35,535 bases of DNA from CAYPIE01 sp964410665 (GTDB lineage Bacteria; Planctomycetota; Planctomycetia; Gemmatales; Gemmataceae): the NCBI GenBank assembly GCA_964410665.1, contig CAYPIE010000065.1, positions 1 through 35,535 of the forward strand, in the 5' to 3' direction. Both the position numbers and the translations under genes were made by a program. This document shows, piece after piece, positions 15,565 to 24,085 of the stretch. Numbering within the stretch: the first letter of the stretch is position 1; each line of letters starts with the position of its first letter. The notes beneath the pieces were generated by a model. It was given only the letters and a program-made list of their open reading frames with translations, made no database searches and was not told where the DNA came from.

Positions 15565-16593
15565 CTACTGCACGGCAAAGCCATGCTGTTGGCGGTGATA
15601 GGGCCCATCATGGGCCTGCGTCGACTTGAAGGTCTCGTGCCGGCCGTCGCTAGCGACCTCTTTGACCTTTTCGCGTAGGGCTTGCTGTTCCTCGGCGGTC
15701 ATCGGCCGAAAGTCCCGGGCCACCCCCAAATCCTGTTGCAGCACACGCATCGAATCGATGCCAACCACCAGCGAGGCGATCGGCTCAGAAAGGGCGTAAC
15801 GACGGGCCTCTTCGGCCGTGCAGATCTGGTTGGCGATGAATTGGGCGCCCGGGTCCGCCTGGCCACCGCCCAACGACTTCATGCCGATGCCGGCGATGCC
15901 CCGATCCAGACACTCGGTCAACACTTCGCCGGCAAAGCTCCGGTAAAAGTAGTCGCAAATATTAATGGGCATCTGCACCGTATCCCAGGTATGCACCTCG
16001 AGCATGCGCAGGTGGATTTGCGGCGACTTGTGCCCGGTGAAGCCGAGGTAACGGATCTTGCCTTCTTTTTGCGCTTTGAGGGCTTCATCCAGGGCGCCGC
16101 GCTCAACGATCCAGTCGGGATCGTTGTCGTAGTTGATTTCGTGAAATTGCCATAAATCCAGGCAATCGGTCTGCAGTCGGCGCAGACTATCTTCGAGGTG
16201 TTTGCGGGTGCCCTGGGCGTCGCGGGCGCAATTCTTGGTCATCAGGAAGACCTTGTCACGATAGCCCTGCATGGCCAAGGCCTTGCCCATAAGCTCCTCC
16301 GAATGGCCCTCATGGTAGTCCCAAGCGTTATCAAAAAAGGTGATTCCTTCATCGATGGCCCGATGCATGATCTTGATGGCCTCGGCTTGGTCCTTGACAT
16401 TGCCAATGTGCCAGCCGCCTAGACAAAGGATAGAGACGCGCTGACCGGTCTTGCCCAGAGGACGCGTGGGCAAGCCTTGTCCGCCGGCGTTGTCTTGGTC
16501 CGCTAGCAGCTCCATCCCCAGCGCCGTCAGGGCGGCCGTGCCCGCAAAACGGGCCTGCAGGAAATCGCGGCGGCTGTGGTTGGTATCGGTCAT
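15565..16593 (-). CDS. Tat-exported aldo/keto reductase
   Basis: A 342-residue AKR-superfamily protein. The N-terminus has a twin-arginine signal (SRRDFLQARFAGTAALTALG), which implies folding in the cytoplasm with its cofactor, then export. The barrel begins at RPLGKTGQRVSILCLGGWHI. All four catalytic AKR residues appear: D and Y in FFDNAWDYHEGH, K in VFLMTKNCA and H in LWQFHEI. The NAD(P)-binding end is represented by IASLVVGIDSMRVLQQDL. The natural substrate is unknown. The start at 16593 has GAGGGAGGG about six bases upstream; an upstream ATG-type start at 16701 would bury the Tat signal. It lies 113 bases after the Kef start region on the same strand, so it would be transcribed first. Confidence 0.9.
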   Translation of the reverse strand: MTDTNHSRRDFLQARFAGTAALTALGMELLADQDNAGGQGLPTRPLGKTGQRVSILCLGGWHIGNVKDQAEAIKIMHRAIDEGITFFDNAWDYHEGHSEELMGKALAMQGYRDKVFLMTKNCARDAQGTRKHLEDSLRRLQTDCLDLWQFHEINYDNDPDWIVERGALDEALKAQKEGKIRYLGFTGHKSPQIHLRMLEVHTWDTVQMPINICDYFYRSFAGEVLTECLDRGIAGIGMKSLGGGQADPGAQFIANQICTAEEARRYALSEPIASLVVGIDSMRVLQQDLGVARDFRPMTAEEQQALREKVKEVASDGRHETFKSTQAHDGPYHRQQHGFAVQ

Positions 16594-16915
16594 GCTGCCC
16601 TCCCTCAGCAAATCCAGATCCGAATGCCAGATGAAGGAGGTTACCTTACCACAGCCGGGGGGCGGCGAACAGCAAAACGCCCGTACCGGGCAACTGCTCA
16701 AACCGCAACCACTGGACTTTGTACCCCTGCCTTCGCCCCCCTTGGCCGGCCCTCAGATCAAGCCGCTGCGCTGGAATTCCGATCCATCCAGAGTCTCATC
16801 GCCAGCGCCGCACTCCCCCGCGGGTGCGGTGCACCCTGGGCCGAGGAAAGTTGCCTGGCCAGATGTCCATCGCGCAGGGTCGCCGAGAATGTAGGTTTCG
16901 GATGAGGGGGATTCG
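16594..16915. other. 322-bp divergent region (aldo/keto reductase / DUF1501)
   Basis: GC-rich and contains the promoters of both neighbours. An open frame from about 16630 encodes a proline-rich low-complexity sequence without family similarity and is not called. CCGCAC-N10-GTGCGG near 16809-16830 is the only clear inverted repeat seen. Confidence 0.45.
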
Positions 16916-18130
16916 ATGCTTGAGGTGCCGTTGGGCCGATCGTTGCCGCGACCGCATGAGGCCGCAACCCGCCGAGAGTTTCTTCGGCTCAGCGGGCTCT
17001 CCTCGCTGGCGTTGACTTGGGGTGGCCCGCCCTGCCCCCAATCTGCCGCCGCCGAACCCACTCCCGGCCCTGCTCGGTCGGTGATTTTGCTGTTCCTCGG
17101 CGGTGGCCTGTCCCATCTGGATAGCTTTGATCCGAAGCCTGAAGCTCCGGACGCCATCCGCGGACCTGGACGCAGCATTGCCACCCGCCTGCCCGGAATT
17201 CGCATCAGTGCCCTGCTACCCCGACTGAGTCACTGGCTGGACCGCCTGGTCTTGGTCCGTTCACTCTGTCATGATTGCCAGCATCATGAGACCGCCAGCA
17301 ACTGGCTGCTCTCCGGGCGACGTGGCTCGGCGTTTGGCGACCATCCCGCCCTCGGAGCCGTGCTGTCGGCCTTGTCCCCGTCCAGCTCGGTTCCCATCCA
17401 AGTCGCCGTCCCACGCAACCCAGCCTTTACCTGGGAACTGGGGACCAGCGCCTACTTGGGCCCTTGCCATGCCGCGATTCCTTCGGGATCGCCTCGACGA
17501 GCCAATGCTCGTTGGGATCAACACTTGTCCGCCCAGCAGCTGGCCCAACTCCAGGATCGCTACGGTTCCAGTACCTTTGCTCAATCCTGCCTACTGGCCC
17601 GACGCTTAGTGGAGACCGGTGTTCGCTTTGTCACCCTCGCCGACCACGGGTGGGATCACCATGCCCAGTTGGGTCCCGCATTGGAGGGAAAACTGCCACC
17701 ACTAGACGCTGGCCTTTCCGGGCTTCTCGAGGATCTGCATGAACGCGGCTTACTGGAGCAGACCCTGGTGGTTTTAGCCAGCGAATTTGGCCGCAGCCCC
17801 CAGATGAATCGCCAAGGAGGTCGCGATCACTGGGGACGTGCTGGTTCGCTCCTGTTGGCAGGCGCAGGAATTCAAGCCGGCCAGGTGATTGGCGGCACCG
17901 ACCGCTATGGTGCCCATGTCTACGACCGCCCGGTGCACCCGGCTGACTTGGCCTGTACCATCTTAAAAACGTTGAATATCGCCCCGGAAACTCCCCTACG
18001 AGCCCCAGACGGCCGGACACGTGCGATCCTCGACGGTGGGACGCCGATCCATGAGCTCTGGGGTGGGCGAAGACAGGTCTGCAGCCACCCGGAATCCCGT
18101 CGATCAGGGGAGCATCGGCATCGGATGTAA
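16916..18130 (+). CDS. DUF1501 family protein (Tat-exported, alkaline phosphatase-like fold)
   Basis: A 404-residue protein with a Tat signal (ATRREFLRLSGLSSLALTWG, residues 17-36). The family core is present: SVILLFLGGGLSHLDSFDPK (55-74), ARRLVETGVRFVTLADHGWDHH, LVVLASEFGRSPQMN, GRDHWGRAGSLLLAGAGI and YGAHVYDRPVHPADLACTIL. DUF1501 proteins are numerous in planctomycetes and share the sulfatase/phosphatase fold; their substrates are unknown. The region between TASNWLLSGRRGS and RWDQHLSAQQLA is shorter than in most family members (usually 430-480 residues), so part of the active-site cap may be missing. ATG at 16916 follows GAGGGGG with good spacing. Its last 27 bases overlap the end of the convergent kinase gene. 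Confidence 0.9.
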   Translation: MLEVPLGRSLPRPHEAATRREFLRLSGLSSLALTWGGPPCPQSAAAEPTPGPARSVILLFLGGGLSHLDSFDPKPEAPDAIRGPGRSIATRLPGIRISALLPRLSHWLDRLVLVRSLCHDCQHHETASNWLLSGRRGSAFGDHPALGAVLSALSPSSSVPIQVAVPRNPAFTWELGTSAYLGPCHAAIPSGSPRRANARWDQHLSAQQLAQLQDRYGSSTFAQSCLLARRLVETGVRFVTLADHGWDHHAQLGPALEGKLPPLDAGLSGLLEDLHERGLLEQTLVVLASEFGRSPQMNRQGGRDHWGRAGSLLLAGAGIQAGQVIGGTDRYGAHVYDRPVHPADLACTILKTLNIAPETPLRAPDGRTRAILDGGTPIHELWGGRRQVCSHPESRRSGEHRHRM

Positions 18131-21100
18131 TACCGCCACGGCGGCCAGCAGTTGCTGAAACTCGGGATGCTCGCGCAGCGGCTCCAAATCCGAGTGAGCG
18201 GTTAACTGATCGGTGCCATGGCCTTGGGCCAGCGCATCGCGAAGGTAGCTCACCGCCTTGGCTCGGTCGGCAGGCTGGTCCACACTGGTCAAGGCATAGA
18301 TGCAGGCAACCTGAAATAACCGGGCAGGAGTTTGCTCGCGCTTTAGCGCCTCGGCGGCATCACGCAATGCAGCGTCCCGCTGACCCAAGCGGGCATGATA
18401 GCGACCGCGATCCGCCCAGGCCCACGCCAAACTTGGCTCGAGATGTAAAGTCCGGTTGAGCACAGCGATCGCCTCCTCGGTACGGCCAAGTTGTTCTGCC
18501 AATATGCTGGCCTCCAGCCGTCGTCCCACGCGTTGTTGCGGATCCAGCCGTTGAGCTGCAGCCAGATCTTCGAGGGCGGCCTCGGGATCCTGCTCCCTGC
18601 GGGCTTCGGCCCGTGCCAGCCAGCTGGACACATCCCCAGGCGTACAATGCAGGCCTTCCTGCTGATCCTGGGCAGCAGCCAGTAGATCACCCCGTTGCAA
18701 ATGGATGCGAGCACGCAGAAAATAACCGCGCGTTTGCTTGGGATAAGCCTCGAGCACTCGGTTGACATCGGCCATGGCACCGCTCCGATTACGCTGTGCC
18801 AGTCGCGCCTGAGCCCGCTGCAGTAAAAACTCCAAAAAGTTGGGGTGGCGGGCCAGAGCCTGGCTGAAGTCCGTCTCTGCCTGGTCATACTTGCCTAAGC
18901 GAACCCGAGCCAACCCCCGGGCAAAATAGATCCACGGCGACTCCCCCTGCAAGGCAATCGCGGCATGAAATGCGCCAATCGCGCGTTCCTCCAGTCCCAG
19001 ACGTAAGTAGCAGTGCCCCAACAAATACCAGGCCGGAGCCAGATCGGAGCGGGCATCCACCGCTTCTTGAGCCCACTGCACGGCTTGCGGATAGTCCTGT
19101 CGGCTGGCAGCCAACGTCGCGCCCAGAAACCGTTCGCGTGCACTCGGCTTGCTTGCAGCCGAGTCCAGCGTCAGCTTGGGCAGCTTCACCTGCGGGCAAC
19201 GCTGACACAGAAGTTCACGTTGCTGCTGCAATGCCCCCGGAATGCGACCCGTCGGATAAACCTGACAGGCCAATTGATGCCATTTCAGCGCTTCCTGAGC
19301 GGGCTGGTGGACCGGGGTGGGCAGGCGCGACAAATGGGCCTGAGCGAGCAACAACAGCAAGTCCCCAAGCTCGATGCGTAACGCTTCTTGTTGACTCGGG
19401 CTGAGTTCGCGTACGGCAATGCGTTGGAGCCAGTCGGTGTCTTCAAGGACCCCATAGGGCCCCAACGCGGCCCGGCCCAATGCCAGCCCCTCCTCCAGCA
19501 AGTGCCATTCATTCACCGGTACGCACAACAATAGCTCGATCTCTTTTTTCGCTGCACGAAAGGCTTCAAAGGTGCGTGTGGCTTCTAAGTGATCCAGCCG
19601 CTGACGTGTCGCCCAAAAGGAAACGGCGGCCCCGCCGAGCATTAACAAGCCCAGGCAGGCGATGGTCGTCGAGGAACTCAGGCGTGGGTGACGGCGACAC
19701 CACTTGCGAAAGCGCTCGCGACGCGACGGTTCTGGGGCATAGCGTAAGGGCAGATGATGGAGTTGGCGTTTAATATCTTCTTGTAATGCCCGAGCGGAAG
19801 CGTAGCGGTCGGCGGGATGGACGGCCAGACATTTGCGCACAATCGACTCGGTCGCCGGGGAAATGGCCCGGTTGAGGGCACGCATACTTGGCAGCGGTTG
19901 CAGCCGCTGACGCAGAATTCGCCGCAACATCGCATCGACGGGCCCCTCTTCGATGGGAAAGGGATGGGTGCCGGTCAACAGCTGATAAAGGATCAGGCCC
20001 AGCGAATACAGATCGCTGCATTGGGTGACCTCCGCGGTGAAGCCCAGTTCGATCTCCGGGTCCGAGTGGCGGGCCAACGCCTGATAGAGTTGCTCCTCCG
20101 AGCTCAGCTTGCGGCTCTGGCGGAAAGCCTCCAAGTGCTCGGGAGCCATGTAGGCAAAAGTGCCGCCCATCCCGGTCGTGGTCGACTCATTGTGGAAACG
20201 GGCATCGGCTGCCAGGTTAAAGTCTAATAACAGCGGTTGCCCCTCGTCGGTGAGCAAAATATTGGCCGGTTTGAGGTCACGATGCAAAATCCCACGCTCA
20301 TGGGCATGGGCAAGGCCATCGGCCAGGCGGGCGACCAGCCACAAGATGGCTTCGATGTAGCTGGCACTTTCCAGCCGTTTGAGAATCTCGACCGTACGAC
20401 CGATTGGCCGCCTGAGCGCGGCCACCGAAGCCGGTTCCCCCGACGAAGACGGTGGAGGACCAGCTAAGGTGGTCTGGTCGCTGGTAGCCAGTCGAGTCTG
20501 AGCTAATCGCGAAGTCCGCAGTTGTTGCAAACTCTCGACGATGGCCGCACCCGAAGCCGGCAGATGTCCAGGGCTGCCTAGATGCTGAATCAGATCATCC
20601 AGCGTAACCGCGCCCAAATAGGGCATACAAACCGCGTGGAAGGGGCGAGCATGGTGCACCGAGTAGATCGGGACGATATTCGTATGTTGCAGTTGGGCCA
20701 GCGTGCGTGGTTCACCCATTAGATCGGCCGATACCTTGAGCACTACCTCGCGATCGGCCAGTTCCCCCTGGCGCGCCAGATACACGCGACCAAATGCACC
20801 GCGGCCCAATTCGGCGAGCAGATAAAAGTCCAAATAACGTGTGCCAACCGCGGGAAATTGTGGGCGTGGCTCCGCCACCATCGCTTCTCCTGTGGTGCTG
20901 CGACGTCGCCCGGTTACCGTGCGTTCGTTGCTCACCGGTAGGTCTCGATCGACAAAAGCGGCCGAACTGCCCGACAACGCTTCACCCCGGACCGGCCTCG
21001 ACGCAAAGCGGGCCGGATCGATGATGCACGCAGTCGGCGACGAATCCTCGACCGGCCAGTCCTGCGTATCCACAGCGAAGCATTCGCGATATTCGGTCGG

Positions 21101-21418
21101 GTGCACCTTTTCACCCGCTTCACGCCGCTGCAGGTATTCTTCCCGAGCTAGTAAAGCCAGCCCCGCGGCATCGCCATGAAGCTCAGGAAACTCGGCCAGA
21201 TAGTCGCCCAGTCGGCGTGGAATCTGGGCTTGCCAGCGCGCCCGCAGATCGGCGCGGATCAGTCCCAGTAGCGCCAAATTCCTTTGGGGATGCCCTGGAG
21301 CAGGCAACCAGCTCCGCGGGTCGGGCCAGGCCGTTGCTGTCGCTTGGTGTAATGCCTTCTGGTGTCCGTGTAAACGCTCGACTACCGAATGGGATAATCG
21401 CGAGATCGGTTCGGTCAT
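18104..21418 (-). CDS. Transmembrane Ser/Thr protein kinase with TPR domain (1104 aa)
   Basis: A Hanks-type kinase. Residues 45-112 form a planctomycete-type N-terminal module (LAEFPELHG, LLAREEYLQRREAGEKVHPTEY). The kinase domain spans about 199-560: glycine loop GRGAFG (205-210), ATP-binding K228, HRDLKPANILL (379-389), and APE at 425-427. The DFG motif reads DFN (399-401). An extra segment of about 70 residues (276-345) lies between the lobes. A TM helix at about 583-603 separates the kinase (cytoplasmic) from a C-terminal region rich in TPR repeats (620-1090; for example WYLLGHCYLRLGLEERAIGA). The TPR part is therefore predicted outside the cytoplasm. ATG at 21418 follows GGAGG by five bases. 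The N-terminal extension to 21484 is rejected. The 3' end overlaps DUF1501 by 27 bases. Confidence 0.92.
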   Translation of the reverse strand: MTEPISRLSHSVVERLHGHQKALHQATATAWPDPRSWLPAPGHPQRNLALLGLIRADLRARWQAQIPRRLGDYLAEFPELHGDAAGLALLAREEYLQRREAGEKVHPTEYRECFAVDTQDWPVEDSSPTACIIDPARFASRPVRGEALSGSSAAFVDRDLPVSNERTVTGRRRSTTGEAMVAEPRPQFPAVGTRYLDFYLLAELGRGAFGRVYLARQGELADREVVLKVSADLMGEPRTLAQLQHTNIVPIYSVHHARPFHAVCMPYLGAVTLDDLIQHLGSPGHLPASGAAIVESLQQLRTSRLAQTRLATSDQTTLAGPPPSSSGEPASVAALRRPIGRTVEILKRLESASYIEAILWLVARLADGLAHAHERGILHRDLKPANILLTDEGQPLLLDFNLAADARFHNESTTTGMGGTFAYMAPEHLEAFRQSRKLSSEEQLYQALARHSDPEIELGFTAEVTQCSDLYSLGLILYQLLTGTHPFPIEEGPVDAMLRRILRQRLQPLPSMRALNRAISPATESIVRKCLAVHPADRYASARALQEDIKRQLHHLPLRYAPEPSRRERFRKWCRRHPRLSSSTTIACLGLLMLGGAAVSFWATRQRLDHLEATRTFEAFRAAKKEIELLLCVPVNEWHLLEEGLALGRAALGPYGVLEDTDWLQRIAVRELSPSQQEALRIELGDLLLLLAQAHLSRLPTPVHQPAQEALKWHQLACQVYPTGRIPGALQQQRELLCQRCPQVKLPKLTLDSAASKPSARERFLGATLAASRQDYPQAVQWAQEAVDARSDLAPAWYLLGHCYLRLGLEERAIGAFHAAIALQGESPWIYFARGLARVRLGKYDQAETDFSQALARHPNFLEFLLQRAQARLAQRNRSGAMADVNRVLEAYPKQTRGYFLRARIHLQRGDLLAAAQDQQEGLHCTPGDVSSWLARAEARREQDPEAALEDLAAAQRLDPQQRVGRRLEASILAEQLGRTEEAIAVLNRTLHLEPSLAWAWADRGRYHARLGQRDAALRDAAEALKREQTPARLFQVACIYALTSVDQPADRAKAVSYLRDALAQGHGTDQLTAHSDLEPLREHPEFQQLLAAVAVLHPMPMLP

Positions 21419-22211
21419 CTCAGCCTCCGATCTCCAGCAGGCCACACAAACACTGCAAGCACAGGAGCATAGCCCGAACACCATTCGCTGGTGGCGTCGT
21501 CAGTGCCCAGATGCTCTTGGGCGCCGACAACGCTGTCCGGCAGGGGGGAAACCGAACCAAGCATGATGCCAAAACCTCCGCGAAGGCCCGGAGTCCGACG
21601 CGCGTCGATTGCGTTGCGTGGAGCAAACGCAGACGTCACTCCCAGGTTGGCCGATGATTCGTCCATTCCCTTCGGTAGCCTGGCAATCTTCGCCGACCAC
21701 TTCGCGCAGCCAACCAAGACCCAATAGCTTTGCGTCCCCACCTCACGATGGGTTTGCCCTTGTCGAGGAAGTTCTCTCTAGCTCCGGCCCACAAGCTCGG
21801 CGGCCATTGCGTACCTCCAACTTAGAATGAATTCCTCCGCGTTACAAATAACTCTACGCACTAGAGGAGAATATTTACGCCTTATACCATATTATTCTGT
21901 AAGATGAATTCTCGGCTTCCCAACCAGCCAGCACCCGAAGAATCGGCAACCCTGGCCTCATCGGCCCGGACGGGCTTCCATGCCGGACCACCGCCCCAGA
22001 TAGAGCCACCGACACACCGCTTCCCGAAACGAAAAGAGCGGCCAACAAATCGTTTTGCTTATATGCAAATATAATATGATATTGACGCGGGACCGTTTGG
22101 TCTCGCCAAGCAACAGGAAGGCTGTGGAAATGCACTGGGGGACCAAGCAGCCTTGGTCCCCCGAATATGATGCGACTGCAACGAGTACGACGACTTCGGC
22201 CAGCTTACCGC
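21419..22211. other. 793-bp intergenic region with an AT-rich half
   Basis: Between the kinase start and the stop of the DUF1559 gene, both on the minus strand. Several open frames exist (for example minus 21415-21741 and 21875-22135), but none has a Shine-Dalgarno site or recognisable similarity. The part from about 21830 to 22110 is AT-rich unlike its surroundings and is the likely promoter area of the kinase. A 9-codon minus-strand ORF at 21778-21807 has a strong GGAGG six bases before its ATG. Confidence 0.5.
22137..22162 (-). terminator. Hairpin downstream of the DUF1559 gene
   Basis: A perfect 11-bp stem (GGGGGACCAAG at 22137-22147 with 22152-22162) and a 4-base loop, 49 bases after the DUF1559 stop on the minus strand. 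The sequence after it on that strand (AGTGCATTTCC) is only weakly U-rich. Most likely it ends the lipoprotein-DUF1559 transcript. Confidence 0.6.
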
Positions 22212-23147
22212 TTACTCGAGATTGAGGACTTCGCCACCCGAGCGGCTAATGATCGCGTTGAGCACGAGCGGTTCGAGGGATTGTCGCACAAAGCTCACAT
22301 GGCCATCGCCCCAGAGCAGGTTGACGCCGCCGGTGTGAAACGAATAAATTTCATCGCCGTTGTTACAGTTGATCGACTGGGCGCCGCCACAGACGTCATG
22401 GACGTAGAACTCACTCTGCATGTCATACCAGCTCGCCCCGACGGCACGTTCCAGCGGGCCTTCCAGGCGGCCCAGCCGCCACAAGTCTGGACGGCCGGCA
22501 TCTTCCCAGACCGCGGCGGTGTTGGACAAGCCGTCGCTGGCACTGCCAATGGTCGGCCGTTGCGTGCCGGTCTCGGAGAAGTCAAAGCGGATCAGGCCAG
22601 TCTCCCCGCCCTGGATGCTCGAGTCCAGCGATTGCAGCAACGACAGATAGGCTCCGCCGATACCATCGCAAATCGCATAGTCATTGGGCCCGGTCAGAAC
22701 TTGTCCGGGGGGAACGCCCAACGCCTCGCCCAAATCGACCGTTTGACGGTCGGGGGCCGAGGGGCAGAGGAAAATCTTGATCTTGGTCTGCAGCACCGGG
22801 TTAAACAGATTGACCGGGTCGATGCTAAAGCGATTTAAGTCGATAGCGTTCTGCACATTCTCCTGCTCGATGAACGGCAGCAGATAAGTGTGGAACGAGT
22901 GGTAAGGCGTCGACTGGTTGCCGTTGGGCACCCAGCCGGCCGGTGGAAAAGATCCATAAGTGCTTTCGTGGTTATGCATCGCCAAACCAATCTGCTTGAG
23001 GTTGTTGGTGCAGGTCATGCGGGCCGCGGCCTCACGCACCTTTTGCACTGCCGGCAACAGCAGCCCAATCAGAATGGCAATGATGGCAATCACCACTAAC
23101 AGCTCAATCAGGGTGAAGCCACTACGCTTGCGCAGCGGGTTGTACAT
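22212..23147 (-). CDS. DUF1559 pilin-like secreted protein
   Basis: A 311-residue protein beginning with a type IV prepilin/pseudopilin methylation signal: short basic leader MYNPLRKRSG, then FTLIELLVVIAIIAILIGLL, cut after G10. The family signature ARMTCTNNLKQIGLAMHNHE (42-61) follows, and the C-terminus carries LLWGDGHVSFV, the H-x-G-DG motif of DUF1559. Such proteins are highly multiplied in planctomycetes and are presumed to assemble at the cell surface through a type II secretion or pilus machinery; the exact role is unknown. ATG at 23147 follows GGAG by seven bases. The small lipoprotein gene lies 61 bases upstream on the same strand, a pairing often seen in this phylum. Confidence 0.93.
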   Translation of the reverse strand: MYNPLRKRSGFTLIELLVVIAIIAILIGLLLPAVQKVREAAARMTCTNNLKQIGLAMHNHESTYGSFPPAGWVPNGNQSTPYHSFHTYLLPFIEQENVQNAIDLNRFSIDPVNLFNPVLQTKIKIFLCPSAPDRQTVDLGEALGVPPGQVLTGPNDYAICDGIGGAYLSLLQSLDSSIQGGETGLIRFDFSETGTQRPTIGSASDGLSNTAAVWEDAGRPDLWRLGRLEGPLERAVGASWYDMQSEFYVHDVCGGAQSINCNNGDEIYSFHTGGVNLLWGDGHVSFVRQSLEPLVLNAIISRSGGEVLNLE

Positions 23148-23208
23148 CAGTCATCTCCATACGTAAAAGAGAGTCATTCAAGCAACAAGGGGGAAGCATT
23201 CCGCTCGG

Positions 23209-23676
23209 TCAGGGCAGACGAAACGGTTCAAGTTCCTCGGTCTCGGTGGTGATGGTGACCGTACGTCGAATTTGGTTCGGGGGTAACAGATTGGGACCAG
23301 GACCCTCACCTGCGCCTCCCTTGAAACGGCTTTTCTTGCTGGCCGCCCCAGGTTGCCCGGCCCAGAAGAAGGTCACTGTGTACTCCCCAGGAGCCGCCCC
23401 TTTCTCCCCTTGGGTCATGACTTCAAAGCTGCCGTCTTCGCCAACCTCCGCCGCGGGAGCCACGGTGTTCACATCGGCCTTGACCGCCTGTTTGGGAGCA
23501 AAAAAGACCTTGGCTCCCACCATCGGCTCGCCCTTGTACAGCGCCTTACCCGTCACCGGGACCAGCTCGGTACCTGAGCCACCACAAGCGCTAGCCAGCA
23601 GGCAGCCCATTCCAGCGAAAAGCATCATCGAGCAACGTCCACAGATATGCATGCAGCAGTTCATAGTCAGAGGCAT
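23209..23676 (-). CDS. Small lipoprotein with carboxypeptidase-regulatory-like fold
   Basis: A 155-residue predicted lipoprotein. The signal sequence ends with LLASAC, so C31 would be acylated. The mature part is a transthyretin-like beta domain of the kind seen before DUF1559 genes: VPVTGKALYKGEPMVGAKVFF, then DGSFEVMT and PGEYTVTFFW, with a glycine-rich loop near SRFKGGAGEGPGPN. It is predicted to sit on the outer side of a membrane. The start may be ATG 23676 or 23664; neither has a strong Shine-Dalgarno site and both give a signal peptide. It heads a likely two-gene operon with DUF1559. Confidence 0.82.
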   Translation of the reverse strand: MPLTMNCCMHICGRCSMMLFAGMGCLLASACGGSGTELVPVTGKALYKGEPMVGAKVFFAPKQAVKADVNTVAPAAEVGEDGSFEVMTQGEKGAAPGEYTVTFFWAGQPGAASKKSRFKGGAGEGPGPNLLPPNQIRRTVTITTETEELEPFRLP

Positions 23677-24085
23677 TTCTCAGCGTCAGTCCGCTGGTCA
23701 AGATCTTGGTGGCCTGCAACCGCATCGATGGGTGTTTGAACCTCTCAAAAAATCTGCACCACCACGGGAGGACAAGCACCTCGATCGGACCAAGCCTCCG
23801 ATCAGATCGCATTCCATGTGCGATACACGGTGCAAGTGATCCTAGGGCAGAGCAAACTCGGGAAAGGAGAGCATGCCCAAAAGCGATGAACACAAAAACT
23901 CCTCTTATCCATATACGCGAACTGAGCCGAGATCGACATCGAGAATGAAAATTCTTGTAATCTTCTCAATTGACCGCAGCTCGTTGCTTGCTGGCACCCG
24001 GCAAACGAGCTACAAGAGAGGACGAAGTCGGGCTTCGCTCGGTCTTTCCTTCAACCTTGGTGGTCGCTTGCAGGGAGAATCGACC
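23677..24085. other. 409-bp divergent region (lipoprotein / sulfatase)
   Basis: The sulfatase frame remains open back to 23873, but the extra residues are basic and serine-rich and hide the signal peptide, so this stretch is treated as leader and promoter sequence. Nothing else recognisable was seen. Confidence 0.45.

Noticed and set aside
21415..22135. Minus-strand ORFs 21415-21741 and 21875-22135
   Set aside because: GTG or unsupported starts, no ribosome sites and no recognisable family.
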